DNA of 64,000 bases, from contig OZ244854.1 of the NCBI GenBank assembly GCA_965220985.1, positions 3,410,001 through 3,474,000 on the forward strand, given 5' to 3'. The position numbers were made by a program, and so were the translations under genes. Shown here piece by piece: positions 1-9,227 of the stretch. The notes under the pieces are model-generated. The model ran no database searches, was not told the origin of the DNA, and saw nothing but the letters and a program-made list of their open reading frames with translations. The DNA is from JAPPHA01 sp965220985. GTDB taxonomy: Bacteria > Pseudomonadota > Alphaproteobacteria > Rhodobacterales > Rhodobacteraceae. How positions within the stretch are numbered: the first letter of the stretch is position 1; every line of letters starts with the position of its first letter.

Positions 1-140
1 AGTGCGGTATCCGCTGAATCCGCCAAGTGGTGGACGGGTTGCTGATAAAACGATCATGAGGACATTTTGAAAGTGGGCCGCGTTTGTGCTGACCGCCGAC
101 CGTCCACTCGCCAAACAGCAACTTCCTGAACCGACCCGCA

Positions 141-1580
141 TTACTCGCCCACGCGATCGATCTGCCTCGTGAATCGATCGAGTCGCATCAGGCACTCCTG
201 TTCGCCAAGTAGACGAACCAGGTCTCCCACGGAGGGAGAATTCCGGTTCTCAGTGCCTGCAAGAACGGCTCTCAAGAGCTTGAAAATCTTGACAGGTTTG
301 AGATCGGCCCTACCTGCAGCATCGCGAATTGCGTCCTCGACACCGCGTTCGATCGCAGACTGACTGACAATGTCGCTGCGAGCAATGTCCGAGAGTGCAG
401 AAATCAGTTCGGGTGTCAGATCGAGTTCGGCAGACACACTGTCCACACGCGGAGGTTCAGGACGAACAAGCAGGCAATTTGCGCGGTCGACAATGTCAGG
501 GAGGCGCTTCGCATTCTGCTTGAGGACAGGGACGGCCCGAGCCAGGACTTCATGCTGGTCAGGCGACAGAAATTGCCCCCGCGCCTCCATCAGCCAGTCC
601 GACAGCTGCCGCATCAGTTCGTCATCGTCAGCGTTCTTCAGGTGAAAGGCGGAGACGTTTTCCAGTTTCTTGACGTCGAAACGCGCGGGCGAAGCCCCGA
701 TCGATCCGAGATCAAACCACGAAATCGCTTCCTCTGTCGAAAATAGCTCGTCGTTCCCGTGTGACCAACCCAACCGTGCCAGGTAATTCCTCATGGCTTC
801 GGGGGTAAATCCTTCCTTTCTGTACTCGGCAGCCCCCAAAGCGCCATGACGCTTGGACAATTTCTTTCCGTCCGGGCCATGTATCAGCGGAATATGGGCG
901 AAGACCGGCAGGTCCCAACCGCAGGCCCGATAGATCAAGACCTGCCGAGCGCAATTGCCGAGGTGGTCATTGCCGCGAATGACATGGCTGATCCCCATGT
1001 CGTGGTCATCCACGACGACGGCCAGCATGTAGGTCGGGGTTCCATCAGATCGCATCAGAACGAGATCATCGATGGTCTCCGCATTCCAGCTGACCGGTCC
1101 GGCGACTGCATCGTCGATTTCGACTGTCCCGCTCAGTGGCGTCTTGAGGCGAACGACAAATGGCCTGTCCGGCTGGTCGTTCGGATCTGCATCGCGCCAC
1201 GGGCTCTGAAACAGAACCGCGCTATTCTCCCCGCGCCTTCGTTCACGCTCGGCAGCAATCTCGGCTTCGCTTGCGTAGCAGCGATATGCATGACCCGTCT
1301 CAAGGAGGTACCGCGCGACCTCACCATGACGCTCTTCACGTTGCGATTGGTAGACAATGTCTCCGTCATGGGACAGTTCCAGCCATTCGAGTCCGTCGAT
1401 GATGGCGTCGATCGCGTCATCCGTCGATCGCGAACGGTCGGTATCCTCGATCCTGAGCAGAAACCTGCCGCCGTGACGCCTTGTGAACAGCCAATTGAAC
1501 AACGCCGTTCGGGCACCCCCGATGTGGAGGATGCCGGTAGGCGAGGGCGCAAACCGTGTGACGATCTTTTCTTGATTCAT
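141..1580 (-). CDS. gltX: Glutamyl-tRNA synthetase
   Basis: Class I aminoacyl-tRNA synthetase that charges tRNA with glutamate in the cytoplasm (479 aa, usual length for the family). The Rossmann-fold signature HIGG is at residues 19-22 and the second ATP-binding signature KLSKRHG starts near residue 240; the text between them (RFAPSPTG, GNDHLGN) is typical GluRS. The zinc-binding cysteine cluster of enteric GluRS is absent. A longer frame opens upstream, but GAGGGG lies 6 bases before the ATG at 1580, so that start is preferred. It is downstream of lexA on the same strand, separated by a hairpin. Alphaproteobacteria often carry two GltX paralogues, one serving tRNA-Gln for later amidation; this copy cannot be assigned to either role from sequence alone. 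Confidence 0.97.
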   Translation of the reverse strand: MNQEKIVTRFAPSPTGILHIGGARTALFNWLFTRRHGGRFLLRIEDTDRSRSTDDAIDAIIDGLEWLELSHDGDIVYQSQREERHGEVARYLLETGHAYRCYASEAEIAAERERRRGENSAVLFQSPWRDADPNDQPDRPFVVRLKTPLSGTVEIDDAVAGPVSWNAETIDDLVLMRSDGTPTYMLAVVVDDHDMGISHVIRGNDHLGNCARQVLIYRACGWDLPVFAHIPLIHGPDGKKLSKRHGALGAAEYRKEGFTPEAMRNYLARLGWSHGNDELFSTEEAISWFDLGSIGASPARFDVKKLENVSAFHLKNADDDELMRQLSDWLMEARGQFLSPDQHEVLARAVPVLKQNAKRLPDIVDRANCLLVRPEPPRVDSVSAELDLTPELISALSDIARSDIVSQSAIERGVEDAIRDAAGRADLKPVKIFKLLRAVLAGTENRNSPSVGDLVRLLGEQECLMRLDRFTRQIDRVGE

Positions 1581-1682
1581 CGACATCCCCTCAAACTCTC
1601 CGGCACACCAGTGCCATTGTTCTTCGCTGAACACGAGAGGTTTTGCGTGACCTCATGCGGCAGGGCAATGCACGAACCGAAA

Positions 1683-1710
1683 CGCCGAAACACCGTGAGA
1701 TGTTTCGGCG
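1683..1710 (-). terminator. Probable intrinsic terminator downstream of lexA
   Basis: Perfect 10-bp inverted repeat CGCCGAAACA / TGTTTCGGCG with an 8-base loop, 112 bp past the lexA stop. On the minus strand the stem is followed by TTTCGGTT, a short weak T tract. It would separate lexA from gltX transcription. Confidence 0.6.
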
Positions 1711-1821
1711 AATTGGTGCCAACGCGATGCGCGGCGTGGAGATCAACAAGACACCTGAACAGTCGCAGTGAACCTTGCAGTCAATTGGATTCTGGTTGCC
1801 GACCCCACAACCGTTTTTCTG

Positions 1822-2511
1822 TCAGTAGGTCCTCAGCAGGCCGACAAGGCGTCCCTGTATCCGGACGTTCTCGCTCCGGTAGACCTGTGTCACGTAATCA
1901 TCGTTTTCGGCTTCGAGCTTGACGATTCTTCCGTGTTTCTTGAGACGTTTCAGCGTTGCCTCCTGGTCGTCGACAAGCGCCACGACGATGTCGCCGCTTT
2001 CCGCATCGTGCTGATGCCGAATGACGACCACATCTCCTTCGTTGATCCCTGCATTGACCATTGAATCGCCCTTGACGGTCAATGCGTAGTGTTTCGCAGC
2101 TGCATCCAGCATCGTCTCCGGCACAGGAACATGATGTGACACGTGCTGTATGGCCTCAATCGGCGTTCCTGCGGCAATTCGTCCCATGACAGGAACCTCG
2201 ACGGAACTGCGACCCTGGCTGAGATTCCGGAGGCGTCGGGTCTGTTCCGCGCCACGCGCGTTTGCATTCTTGCGCCATGATCGGTTCGGATCCAGGGCAT
2301 CTGGGAGGTCCGTGATTTCTATCGCGCGAGCCTTGTGCGCGAGTCGATTGATGTAGCCGCGTTCTTCAAGCGCCTTCACGAGACGATGAACACCGGATTT
2401 CGATTTGAGGTTCAGTTCAACGCGCATTTCGTCGTATGAAGGGACAATCCCATCGGCCTGTATCCTTTCGTGAATCAACTTGAGCAAATCACGTTGTTTT
2501 CGTGTCAACAT
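1822..2511 (-). CDS. lexA: LexA SOS repressor / self-cleaving peptidase
   Basis: Transcriptional repressor of the DNA-damage response (229 aa). An N-terminal winged helix-turn-helix (about residues 1-65, starting MLTRKQRDLL) binds SOS boxes. The C-terminal S24 domain carries the Ala-Gly scissile bond at about 114-115 (GRIAAGTP), catalytic Ser about 150 (VKGDSM) and Lys about 188 (ATLKRL), all present, so RecA-stimulated autocleavage should work. The ATG at 2511 is 5 bases after GAGG; a GTG directly in front is less well placed. A perfect alphaproteobacterial SOS box overlaps its promoter, implying autorepression. Its place beside moeA/moaC/trpC is conserved in many alphaproteobacteria; the comEC gene often found next to lexA is not here. 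Confidence 0.98.
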   Translation of the reverse strand: MLTRKQRDLLKLIHERIQADGIVPSYDEMRVELNLKSKSGVHRLVKALEERGYINRLAHKARAIEITDLPDALDPNRSWRKNANARGAEQTRRLRNLSQGRSSVEVPVMGRIAAGTPIEAIQHVSHHVPVPETMLDAAAKHYALTVKGDSMVNAGINEGDVVVIRHQHDAESGDIVVALVDDQEATLKRLKKHGRIVKLEAENDDYVTQVYRSENVRIQGRLVGLLRTY

Positions 2512-2550
2512 CACGGCCTCCCGTTTTGGTTGATTTGTTTTTCTGCACTC

Positions 2551-2565
2551 GTTCTAATTATGTTC
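2551..2565 (-). promoter_or_regulatory. LexA-binding SOS box of lexA
   Basis: GTTC TAATTAT GTTC is an exact match to the alphaproteobacterial LexA operator GTTC-N7-GTTC (read on the minus strand as GAAC-N7-GAAC). It lies 40 bp upstream of the lexA start and overlaps the predicted -10 element, so bound LexA would block RNA polymerase. Confidence 0.9.
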
Positions 2566-2579
2566 ATGTTTTGTGTCAA
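2551..2579 (-). promoter_or_regulatory. lexA sigma-70-type promoter
   Basis: On the minus strand a perfect -35 box TTGACA (plus-strand 2574-2579) is followed after 17 bp by TAGAAC (2551-2556), a 4-of-6 match to the -10 consensus. The SOS box covers the spacer end and the -10. Confidence 0.75.
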
Positions 2580-2796
2580 GCCCATATGAACATCCAGCGT
2601 ACGAAATCAACATTTGCCCGAACATTGAATGCAACTCTCGGTATTGCCGCAACAGAATCGGTCCACAATCTGTTGTGTGCATACGCGACACCGCTGACCT
2701 TTGATCTGACGCTCGGAATGACTCGCGGGCACCACGACAACGGGATGCAACCGGACCAATACCCTCTGTCCGCCGCGATGGAAGTGGCCGTAACAG

Positions 2797-3987
2797 TTAC
2801 ATCCTGATCCACTCGACGGCATCTCCGGCCGTTCTTGGCGGATCGTGTGGAGGTCGAATCAGGAGTGCGTTGGAATCCGCGAGAACCGAGAGCAGGGAAC
2901 TGTCCTGGCGTTCAAACGGGGAGATGGTCGGATGGGGATGATCTTTGCCGTGGGCAACTCTCGCGCACATCAAGTGTTTCCGCGGACCGTTTGCCCCTAC
3001 ATCGCTTCCGAGCGTCCCGGTTTCGATCGGCAGCGGTTGTCGACCCAGTCCGAGCATTGCCCGAATGACCGGCCTGAGAAACACGTGCCCACAAACGATC
3101 GATGACACCGGATTGCCGGGGATGCCGACAAAGAGGATCCGACCCATCATTCCAACCATCAGTGGCTTGCCCGGTCGCAATGCAACCTTGTGAAAGGCAA
3201 GCGTCAGGCCGGCCTCGGTCGCGACTCTCTTGACGAGATCATGATCGCCCACCGAAGCTCCGCCCAGCGTCACGATGACATCGGCATCCAGCGCCAGTTC
3301 CAGGTTGAATCGAATGCTCGGCACCGAGTCCGCTGCAATGGGCAGCAGAATCGGTTCCCCGCCTTCGGATTCGACGATCGCCTTGATGCCGTAATTGTTT
3401 GACGAAACGATCTGGTCTTCGCCGGAGTCTTCTCCAAGCGCGACAAGCTCGTCACCGGTCGCCATGATCGCAACACGAGGGCGACGGGCCACAGCGACGT
3501 CACGCGCGTTCATTGACGCCAGCAAGGCAATTGACGAGGCGCACAGGCGTCGTGGCGCGTCGACGATGCTTCCGGCTACAAAGTCGCTGCCAGATTGTCG
3601 GACGAAGGATCCGCCGCTGAGTCCGTCCTTGAGCGTGATCGTGTCGCCGACACGCTCGACATCCTCCTGGATGACGACACGGTCGGCGCCGGGAGGAATT
3701 GGTGCGCCGGTGAACACACGCACGGTTTCACCTGGCCCGACTTCACCCGCAAATCGGGCTCCGGCTGCGGATGTTCCCACGACCCGGAAGCTGGATCCTG
3801 GCGCAACCTCACATGCTCGGACGGCATAACCGTCCATTGCAGATGAACGAAATGGAGGTTGGTCACGCGTTGCCGAGACCGGACTTGCCAAAACCCGCCC
3901 GAGGGAATCGGTGAGCGGAATCGTTTCGCTTTCAAGTGGAGCGGCAAGCTCCAGCGTCTGGTGCAGTGCGTCCTCGAACCCAATCAT
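2797..3987 (-). CDS. moeA: Molybdopterin molybdenumtransferase MoeA
   Basis: Inserts molybdate into adenylylated molybdopterin in the last step of molybdenum cofactor synthesis (396 aa). Recognisable motifs are PPFRSSAMDGYAV near the N-terminus, GGASVGDHDLV in the MoaB/Mog-like domain, RPGKPLMVG and GIPGNPVSS. The ATG at 3987 overlaps the moaC stop by one base (TGATG), so translation is probably coupled; a longer upstream frame runs through moaC and is not real. The gene is distal in the trpD-trpC-moaC-moeA block, all on the minus strand. Confidence 0.97.
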   Translation of the reverse strand: MIGFEDALHQTLELAAPLESETIPLTDSLGRVLASPVSATRDQPPFRSSAMDGYAVRACEVAPGSSFRVVGTSAAGARFAGEVGPGETVRVFTGAPIPPGADRVVIQEDVERVGDTITLKDGLSGGSFVRQSGSDFVAGSIVDAPRRLCASSIALLASMNARDVAVARRPRVAIMATGDELVALGEDSGEDQIVSSNNYGIKAIVESEGGEPILLPIAADSVPSIRFNLELALDADVIVTLGGASVGDHDLVKRVATEAGLTLAFHKVALRPGKPLMVGMMGRILFVGIPGNPVSSIVCGHVFLRPVIRAMLGLGRQPLPIETGTLGSDVGANGPRKHLMCARVAHGKDHPHPTISPFERQDSSLLSVLADSNALLIRPPHDPPRTAGDAVEWIRM

Positions 3988-4463
3988 CAGGACACTTCGA
4001 ATCTGCCTGACTTTCCGCCGTCCTTCAGGACAAGATGGACATCCGTGATCCTGATGCCTCGATCGACCGACTTGACCATGTCGTAGACCGTCAACGCCGC
4101 CGTGCTGACCGCCACAAGCGCTTCCATTTCCACGCCGGTGCGTCCCTTGACCTGCACTTGTGCCTCGATTTCGACACATGACCGCGAATCATTCAGGCTC
4201 AGGTCGACAGTGACGGAATTCAAGGCAAGTGGATGACAAAGAGGAATCAGCTCGGATGTTTTCTTGGCCCCCATGATGCCCGCAAGGCGTGCAACCGAGA
4301 GCACATCTCCCTTGCTGGCTTTTCCCTCGGCGATCATCGACAGGGTTTCCGGCGCCATCAGGACGCTGCCCCGGGCAATGGCGATGCGGTCGGTGACGTC
4401 CTTGTCGGATACATCGACCATGCGCGCGGCGCCGCTCGGATCAAAGTGGGTGAATTCAGGCAT
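3987..4463 (-). CDS. moaC: Cyclic pyranopterin monophosphate synthase MoaC
   Basis: With MoaA, converts GTP to cyclic pyranopterin monophosphate, the first committed step of molybdenum cofactor synthesis (158 aa, standard length). The conserved KGDVLSVARLAGIMGAKKT segment, LCHPL histidine and TVYDMVKSVDRG with the active-site Asp and Lys are all present. The start overlaps the end of trpC by 8 bp and the stop overlaps moeA by 1 base, so trpC-moaC-moeA are probably cotranslated. This trp/mo linkage is a common alphaproteobacterial arrangement. Confidence 0.97.
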   Translation of the reverse strand: MPEFTHFDPSGAARMVDVSDKDVTDRIAIARGSVLMAPETLSMIAEGKASKGDVLSVARLAGIMGAKKTSELIPLCHPLALNSVTVDLSLNDSRSCVEIEAQVQVKGRTGVEMEALVAVSTAALTVYDMVKSVDRGIRITDVHLVLKDGGKSGRFEVS

Positions 4464-5283
4464 CGGCGGTTTCCGCTTTCACGTTCACCTGGGCATCGTC
4501 GGCCAGAAGTTCGCTGAGCGCAGCGCTGACATTCGGCTGACGCATAAGGCTCTCGCCGATCAGGAAACAGCGAACGCCGTGATCCGCGAGGCGAACAAGG
4601 TCACCGCGTGTCTTCAACCCGCTCTCGGACACGACAATTCTGTCGTCGGGAATCCTCGGGACGAGTCTCAATGTCGATTCAATCGAAACGTCAAAACTCC
4701 GCAAGTCGCGGTTGTTGATACCGATCAGCGAGCCGTCAAGTTGCAAGGCGCGGTCCAGCTCCGCCTCGTCGTGCACCTCGAACAGAACATCCATTCCAAG
4801 AGCTTCGGCGGCTGACGACAGTTCCTGCGCCTGGCGATCACTGACCGACGCCATGATGACGAGTATGCAATCCGCCCCCCAGGCACGGGCCTCCACGACC
4901 TGATAGCAGTCGTACATGAAGTCCTTCCGAAGCACGGGCAATTTGCACGAAGTTCGTGCCGCGATCAGGTTCTCGGAAGACCCTTGGAACGACGGCTGGT
5001 CCGTCAGGACGCTGAGGCATGCTGCGCCGCCTGTTTCGTAGGCCACCGCCAGCTCACGAGGGTCGAAATCATCCCGGATGATGCCGCGAGACGGGCTCGC
5101 CCGCTTGATCTCCGCGATGATGGCGAAACCGGTCTTGGACACCGCGTCGAGTCGTGCCGCAAATCCTCGCGGCCGCTCCTGTTCTGCGACGATTTCTTCC
5201 AGCTCTTGCAAGGGTTTCGCGCTTTTCGCAACCCTGACCTCTTCGATCTTGTATTCCTTGATCCTGTCCAGAATTGAGGTCAT
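4456..5283 (-). CDS. trpC: Indole-3-glycerol phosphate synthase
   Basis: Closes the indole ring in tryptophan synthesis by converting 1-(2-carboxyphenylamino)-1-deoxyribulose 5-phosphate to indole-3-glycerol phosphate (275 aa). It is a single-domain TIM barrel with the signatures IAEIKRASPSRG (about residues 56-67), VLRKDFM, GINNRDL and VSESGL. The start overlaps the trpD stop by 4 bp (ATGA). It is not fused to TrpF, unlike enteric TrpC. Confidence 0.98.
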   Translation of the reverse strand: MTSILDRIKEYKIEEVRVAKSAKPLQELEEIVAEQERPRGFAARLDAVSKTGFAIIAEIKRASPSRGIIRDDFDPRELAVAYETGGAACLSVLTDQPSFQGSSENLIAARTSCKLPVLRKDFMYDCYQVVEARAWGADCILVIMASVSDRQAQELSSAAEALGMDVLFEVHDEAELDRALQLDGSLIGINNRDLRSFDVSIESTLRLVPRIPDDRIVVSESGLKTRGDLVRLADHGVRCFLIGESLMRQPNVSAALSELLADDAQVNVKAETADA

Positions 5284-6302
5284 TGGCCTGTGCCCGATGT
5301 TGCCGAAACAAGAGCCTCGAGACAGGATCGCGCCGCTCCGCCGTCTATGCTTTGCCTCGCCAACTTCACCCCGTCCGCAAGGCTCGTGACCTTGCCGGCA
5401 ATCTTCAAGGCTGCTGATGCGTTGAGCAGAACCGAGTCCCGATAGGCGCCGATCACGCCATCGAGGAGTTTCACGATTTCCTCGGCGTTGTGTTGTGGCG
5501 TCCCTCCAACGATGGACTCAAAGGGATGTTCAGGCAAGCCGGCATCCCCCGGGCGAATCGAAAACTCCTTGACGACGCCGTTCTCGAGACTGGCAACCGC
5601 CGTTGGGCCCGATATCGCGATCTCGTCGGTGCCGTCGCTGCCATGCACGACCCAGGCAGCTTCGCAACCCAGGACACCGAGCGTTTCTGCCATGGGCCGG
5701 ATCAGATGGGGGGAAAAGCAACCGGTCAATTGCCGTTTGACGCCCGCCGGATTGGTCAGAGGTCCCAGGATGTTGAAAATCGTCCGCGTCCCGAGTTCCT
5801 GTCGCGCCGGCATCACGTGACGGACTGCCGGATGATGGACGGGTGCCATCATGAAGCCGATTCCGGCAGTCGCAATTGCCGCCTCGACGATTTCCGGTTC
5901 GACCATCACGTTGACGCCGAGAACCGACAGAGCGTCGGCAGTACCAGATTTCGAAGACAGGTTGCGATTGCCGTGCTTGGCGACCGGGACGCCAGCGCCT
6001 GCAACCACGATTGCCGTTGCGGTTGAAATGTTCAGGGTCGACTTGCCGTCACCACCGGTTCCCACAATGTCGATTGCGTCCTCGGGCGCTTGGACCTTTT
6101 TGCACCGAACCCGCATTTCGTGTGCGGCGGATGCGTATTCATCGACCGTCTCGCCCCTTGCGCGCAAGGCGATCAGCAGCCCCCCGATCTGGGCCGGCGT
6201 TGCCTTGCCGTCCATGATGATCGAGAAAGCCTCTCGCGCTTCGACATCGCTCAAGGGACCATCAATCGCCTTTGCGATCAGCGGTTTCAGCGCATCGCTC
6301 AT
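5280..6302 (-). CDS. trpD: Anthranilate phosphoribosyltransferase
   Basis: Transfers phosphoribose from PRPP to anthranilate in tryptophan synthesis (340 aa). The PRPP-binding loop GTGGDGKSTLNIST is at about residues 80-93, and KHGNRNLSSKSG, MMAPVHHPAVRHV and GPLTNP are present. GGAGG lies 6 bases before the ATG at 6302, which is preferred over the ATG two codons upstream that abuts the SD. It starts a four-gene overlapping block (trpD-trpC-moaC-moeA). The usual upstream partners trpE and trpG are missing from this window, so anthranilate synthase must be encoded elsewhere. Confidence 0.97.
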   Translation of the reverse strand: MSDALKPLIAKAIDGPLSDVEAREAFSIIMDGKATPAQIGGLLIALRARGETVDEYASAAHEMRVRCKKVQAPEDAIDIVGTGGDGKSTLNISTATAIVVAGAGVPVAKHGNRNLSSKSGTADALSVLGVNVMVEPEIVEAAIATAGIGFMMAPVHHPAVRHVMPARQELGTRTIFNILGPLTNPAGVKRQLTGCFSPHLIRPMAETLGVLGCEAAWVVHGSDGTDEIAISGPTAVASLENGVVKEFSIRPGDAGLPEHPFESIVGGTPQHNAEEIVKLLDGVIGAYRDSVLLNASAALKIAGKVTSLADGVKLARQSIDGGAARSCLEALVSATSGTGQ

Positions 6303-6543
6303 GCCCATCCTCCATTTGCAGCCCAGACGGCGATCAAATTACCGGCACCCGAGCAAAAAATCGACAGTCGAAGATGCAGGACAACTGACGGCACGAGGCG
6401 AACGGAGAATCGGTCATGGGAATGCCTTTGTGACGTTTCAGTTGATGGAATTGGCATGAGGTCCGACTTCAGGATTTTGGACATGCACAGCTTCTGGTGA
6501 AACGATAAAACGTGACGGTGATCAAGGCGACCGGGGTGCCGAC

Positions 6544-6720
6544 ATGCGATCAAAGGGCAGGGGAAGAGTTTCAGCCGTCGTGAGACTGATCGCCGGTTTC
6601 ATCGTTGGAAGCATACTCGCTCTCCTGGTCGTGGCAGTCGTGTCAGTCATGAACTCGGAAAGCCAAGACCCCGAATCGCAAAGCGAAGATTCCGTCACTG
6701 AGGCACGATCCGAACAGTGA
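6544..6720 (+). CDS. Small single-span membrane protein, 58 aa
   Basis: Short open frame starting MRSKGRGR. It has a basic N-terminus, one hydrophobic segment at about residues 12-36 (VVRLIAGFIVGSILALLVVA and onward) and an acidic, serine-rich tail. This positive-inside pattern suggests an inner-membrane protein with its tail in the periplasm. A weak GGGG lies about 9 bases before the ATG. It is the only plausible gene in the 654 bp between trpD and ppiD (6303-6956), transcribed opposite to both, where trpG/trpE would normally lie. I do not recognise a family; function unknown. Confidence 0.45.
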   Translation: MRSKGRGRVSAVVRLIAGFIVGSILALLVVAVVSVMNSESQDPESQSEDSVTEARSEQ

Positions 6721-6956
6721 GCCGCTCCGGACCTGTTTGCCACCAGTTCCCGTCAATCGCTGATCATTGACAACCGTTGGTTTACACGTCGAACTGGGTT
6801 GTCGCGACACCATTCTCTCCCCGAAAAGACGTTGCGACCGAGTGCGTTCTCTCCCATTTCGCCAACGCTCGGAGATGAAGTCGCGACTATCTTTCGACTG
6901 TTCTTGCCCAGGCACCGTCCGAAAGACCGTCGAAACCAATCCTGGGGAGCGCCCGT

Positions 6957-8819
6957 TCAGCCATCGCCTCCAATGACCAATTGGGTGTTGATCTGATTGA
7001 TCGCTGCCTGATTGATCGACACGCCAGCCGCGCTTTCGACTGCCGACATGTACAACTGGAACATGTCGGAACCTCGCAGCTGATCATTCTGTTGGCCATA
7101 ACTCGTTACCGCTTCCTGGACATCGTCATCAGGGATCCTGATCTCGAGCAGATGGACCAGATAGACATCGTCATCGGCTGTAACTGTTGCCGACTCACCA
7201 CTCGCCAAAGCAAACAACTCGTCCGTCAACTGTCGCGGGGCTCCTTCGATCAAGGCGCGTCGGGTGATGCCGTTTTCGGTCGTGACTTCGAGACCGTGCT
7301 CGGAATCCTCGAGTGTGTCGCCGACGGCCAAACTCGACCTGATTCTGTCGGCAACCTTGGTAAGTCGCTCCATGGTCACCTGCCGTTTCCAGTCTTCGAT
7401 GACGTCGTTGCGCACGTCCGCCAGCGGCAATTGTTCTGGCTCCGTCACCGAATCCAAGCGTACCATGAAGATACCACCATTCGAGAGATCCAGGATTTCC
7501 GGAAAGTCTCCCTGTGCGAGTGCCCAAGCAGCATCTCGAAACTCTCGCTCTGCGGCGATGCCCACATGAGACGCAGGATCCTCGGAAAGGTCGACGATCC
7601 CACCTTCAAGATCCGTCTCCGTGATGATCTCTTCGATCGTTGCACCTGATGCCAGCAAATCGTCGATGCCGGTCACGCGCTCGCTGACGAGAGATCGAGC
7701 AAGATCTTCTGCAAGTTCGACGCGAATGTCCTCGCGAACCTCGTCGAAAGGCGTGTTCACCGCATTCTGAATTGAACCGATGCGAAACAGGGCCGGTCCG
7801 AAAACCGACTCGGCAGGCCCTGCGATGCCAGGCTGTTCGAGAGAAAACACCGCTTCGGCAGCCTCCGAAGTCAACTCGTCCCTGTCGACCATCCCAAGAT
7901 AGGCGTCGCCTGGCTCGATTCCGCGCTCAGCGATGATGTCGTCAAAACTGGCCGCGCCCGAATCCAGCCTCGAGCGCGCCTCCGACGCAATTTCATCGCT
8001 TTCGAACACCACTCTTTCGATTGCGCGCATTTCGGGCACGTTGAACCGCCCAGGTTCTCCTTCGTAGACCTCAAGCAGTTCCTCTTCGCTGATATCGACC
8101 TCATCAATCAGCATGTCGGGCAGGAGCCACGCGTAGCTCAACGACCTCGTCAACGGACTCATGTGATCGTCAGAATTTGCCGTGTAGTGTTCTTCAATCT
8201 GGGCATCGCTTGGTTCTTCGACAGGCGAATCCAGGTTTGACGGCGACAGTCTAGCCCACTCGACGTCCCTTTCTTCGAGTTCGTGGCTCATGATGGCGAC
8301 GGCGAGTGCGTCAGACGACTTCACGCCCAGGGCGACCGAATTCTGGATAATCGCGCGGCGAAGCTCGTCGCGCAGATCGTTCTCGAACTCGACCGTGGTC
8401 ATGCCAGCCCGGTCAATCGCGAATTCATAGGCGTCGCGGTCGAAGTTGCCGTCAATTCCCTGAAACCCCGCGATTCCGACGAGGCTCTCCCGAACGAATT
8501 CATCGCCGATACTGATGCCAAAACGCGCGGCCTCGTTGCTCACGGCGGCAGTGTTGAGAGACACGCGCAGGACATCTCGGAACACGCCGATATCTTCTGC
8601 CTCCGCAATCGACACACCGCGACCGAGTTGCTGCAGTCTCTGGTTGAGCATTCGCGCATAGGAATCGACCGTGACGGGCACTTCGCCCACCGAAGCGACA
8701 GTGTTGATCCTGCCACCGCCCAGCCCGCCGATACCGAACCCAGCGAGCCCGAGGATCAGGAGTCCGACGAGAATCATGGCAAACGACCTGTTGCCTTTCG
8801 CGCGCATGGAACGCATCAT
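6957..8819 (-). CDS. ppiD: PpiD/SurA-type membrane-anchored peptidyl-prolyl isomerase
   Basis: Periplasmic folding factor anchored in the inner membrane (620 aa, typical for PpiD). An N-terminal transmembrane helix at about residues 12-34 (FAMILVGLLILGLAGFGIGG) is followed by a SurA_N-like chaperone region. A parvulin-like domain lies around residues 260-360 (RAIERVVFESDEI through PAESVFGPALFRI), followed by a long acidic C-terminal chaperone region. Catalytic parvulin residues are poorly conserved, so it may be mainly a chaperone, as known for PpiD. GGAGG lies 10 bases before the ATG. In related genomes this gene sits next to trpE and tpiA; here both neighbours are absent. Confidence 0.9.
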   Translation of the reverse strand: MMRSMRAKGNRSFAMILVGLLILGLAGFGIGGLGGGRINTVASVGEVPVTVDSYARMLNQRLQQLGRGVSIAEAEDIGVFRDVLRVSLNTAAVSNEAARFGISIGDEFVRESLVGIAGFQGIDGNFDRDAYEFAIDRAGMTTVEFENDLRDELRRAIIQNSVALGVKSSDALAVAIMSHELEERDVEWARLSPSNLDSPVEEPSDAQIEEHYTANSDDHMSPLTRSLSYAWLLPDMLIDEVDISEEELLEVYEGEPGRFNVPEMRAIERVVFESDEIASEARSRLDSGAASFDDIIAERGIEPGDAYLGMVDRDELTSEAAEAVFSLEQPGIAGPAESVFGPALFRIGSIQNAVNTPFDEVREDIRVELAEDLARSLVSERVTGIDDLLASGATIEEIITETDLEGGIVDLSEDPASHVGIAAEREFRDAAWALAQGDFPEILDLSNGGIFMVRLDSVTEPEQLPLADVRNDVIEDWKRQVTMERLTKVADRIRSSLAVGDTLEDSEHGLEVTTENGITRRALIEGAPRQLTDELFALASGESATVTADDDVYLVHLLEIRIPDDDVQEAVTSYGQQNDQLRGSDMFQLYMSAVESAAGVSINQAAINQINTQLVIGGDG

Positions 8820-9227
8820 TTCAATCAGTCCTCCAGACTCGACACAGTTTCGGCTCCCGCCAGCATGGCAGGCGGTGAACTGGTCGCGTTTTAGGTCGTG
8901 CCTGATTCATTGGCAAGCGACGGGGTCTCGATCACCCAGGACGTTTGCGGCGGATGATATTTGGACGGGGTTGGTCTTTGGAGTCCATCGAACTTTCATG
9001 AGTTGTCCGGCCCTGATCGTCATGATGGCATCGATTCGCGATTCCTGATTTCGGCCAAAATGAGAGTGCATTCCGACAAGGGGCAACTCTTCGTCAAGAT
9101 CGAGGGAATTGAAATCTCTTTTGCTGAAGCGTACCTATGTGGCTTGATGGCCGATTTCACCGATGAGCCGGCCGCGCTGCGGACCACGTGTGGTGGTTAC
9201 AGACCCTTTGGCTTGGAGGAGCCGACA
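8820..9227. other. Intergenic region, no gene identified
   Basis: 408 bp between the divergent starts of ppiD and the STAS-like gene. The reading frame of the latter stays open upstream to about 8961, but that part has no SD and no recognisable similarity. It probably holds the promoters for both genes. Confidence 0.5.

Noticed and set aside
846..1922. Long plus-strand open frame opposite gltX
   Set aside because: Shadow of gltX codon structure; no SD, no recognisable domain, and it would cover an essential gene and its terminator.
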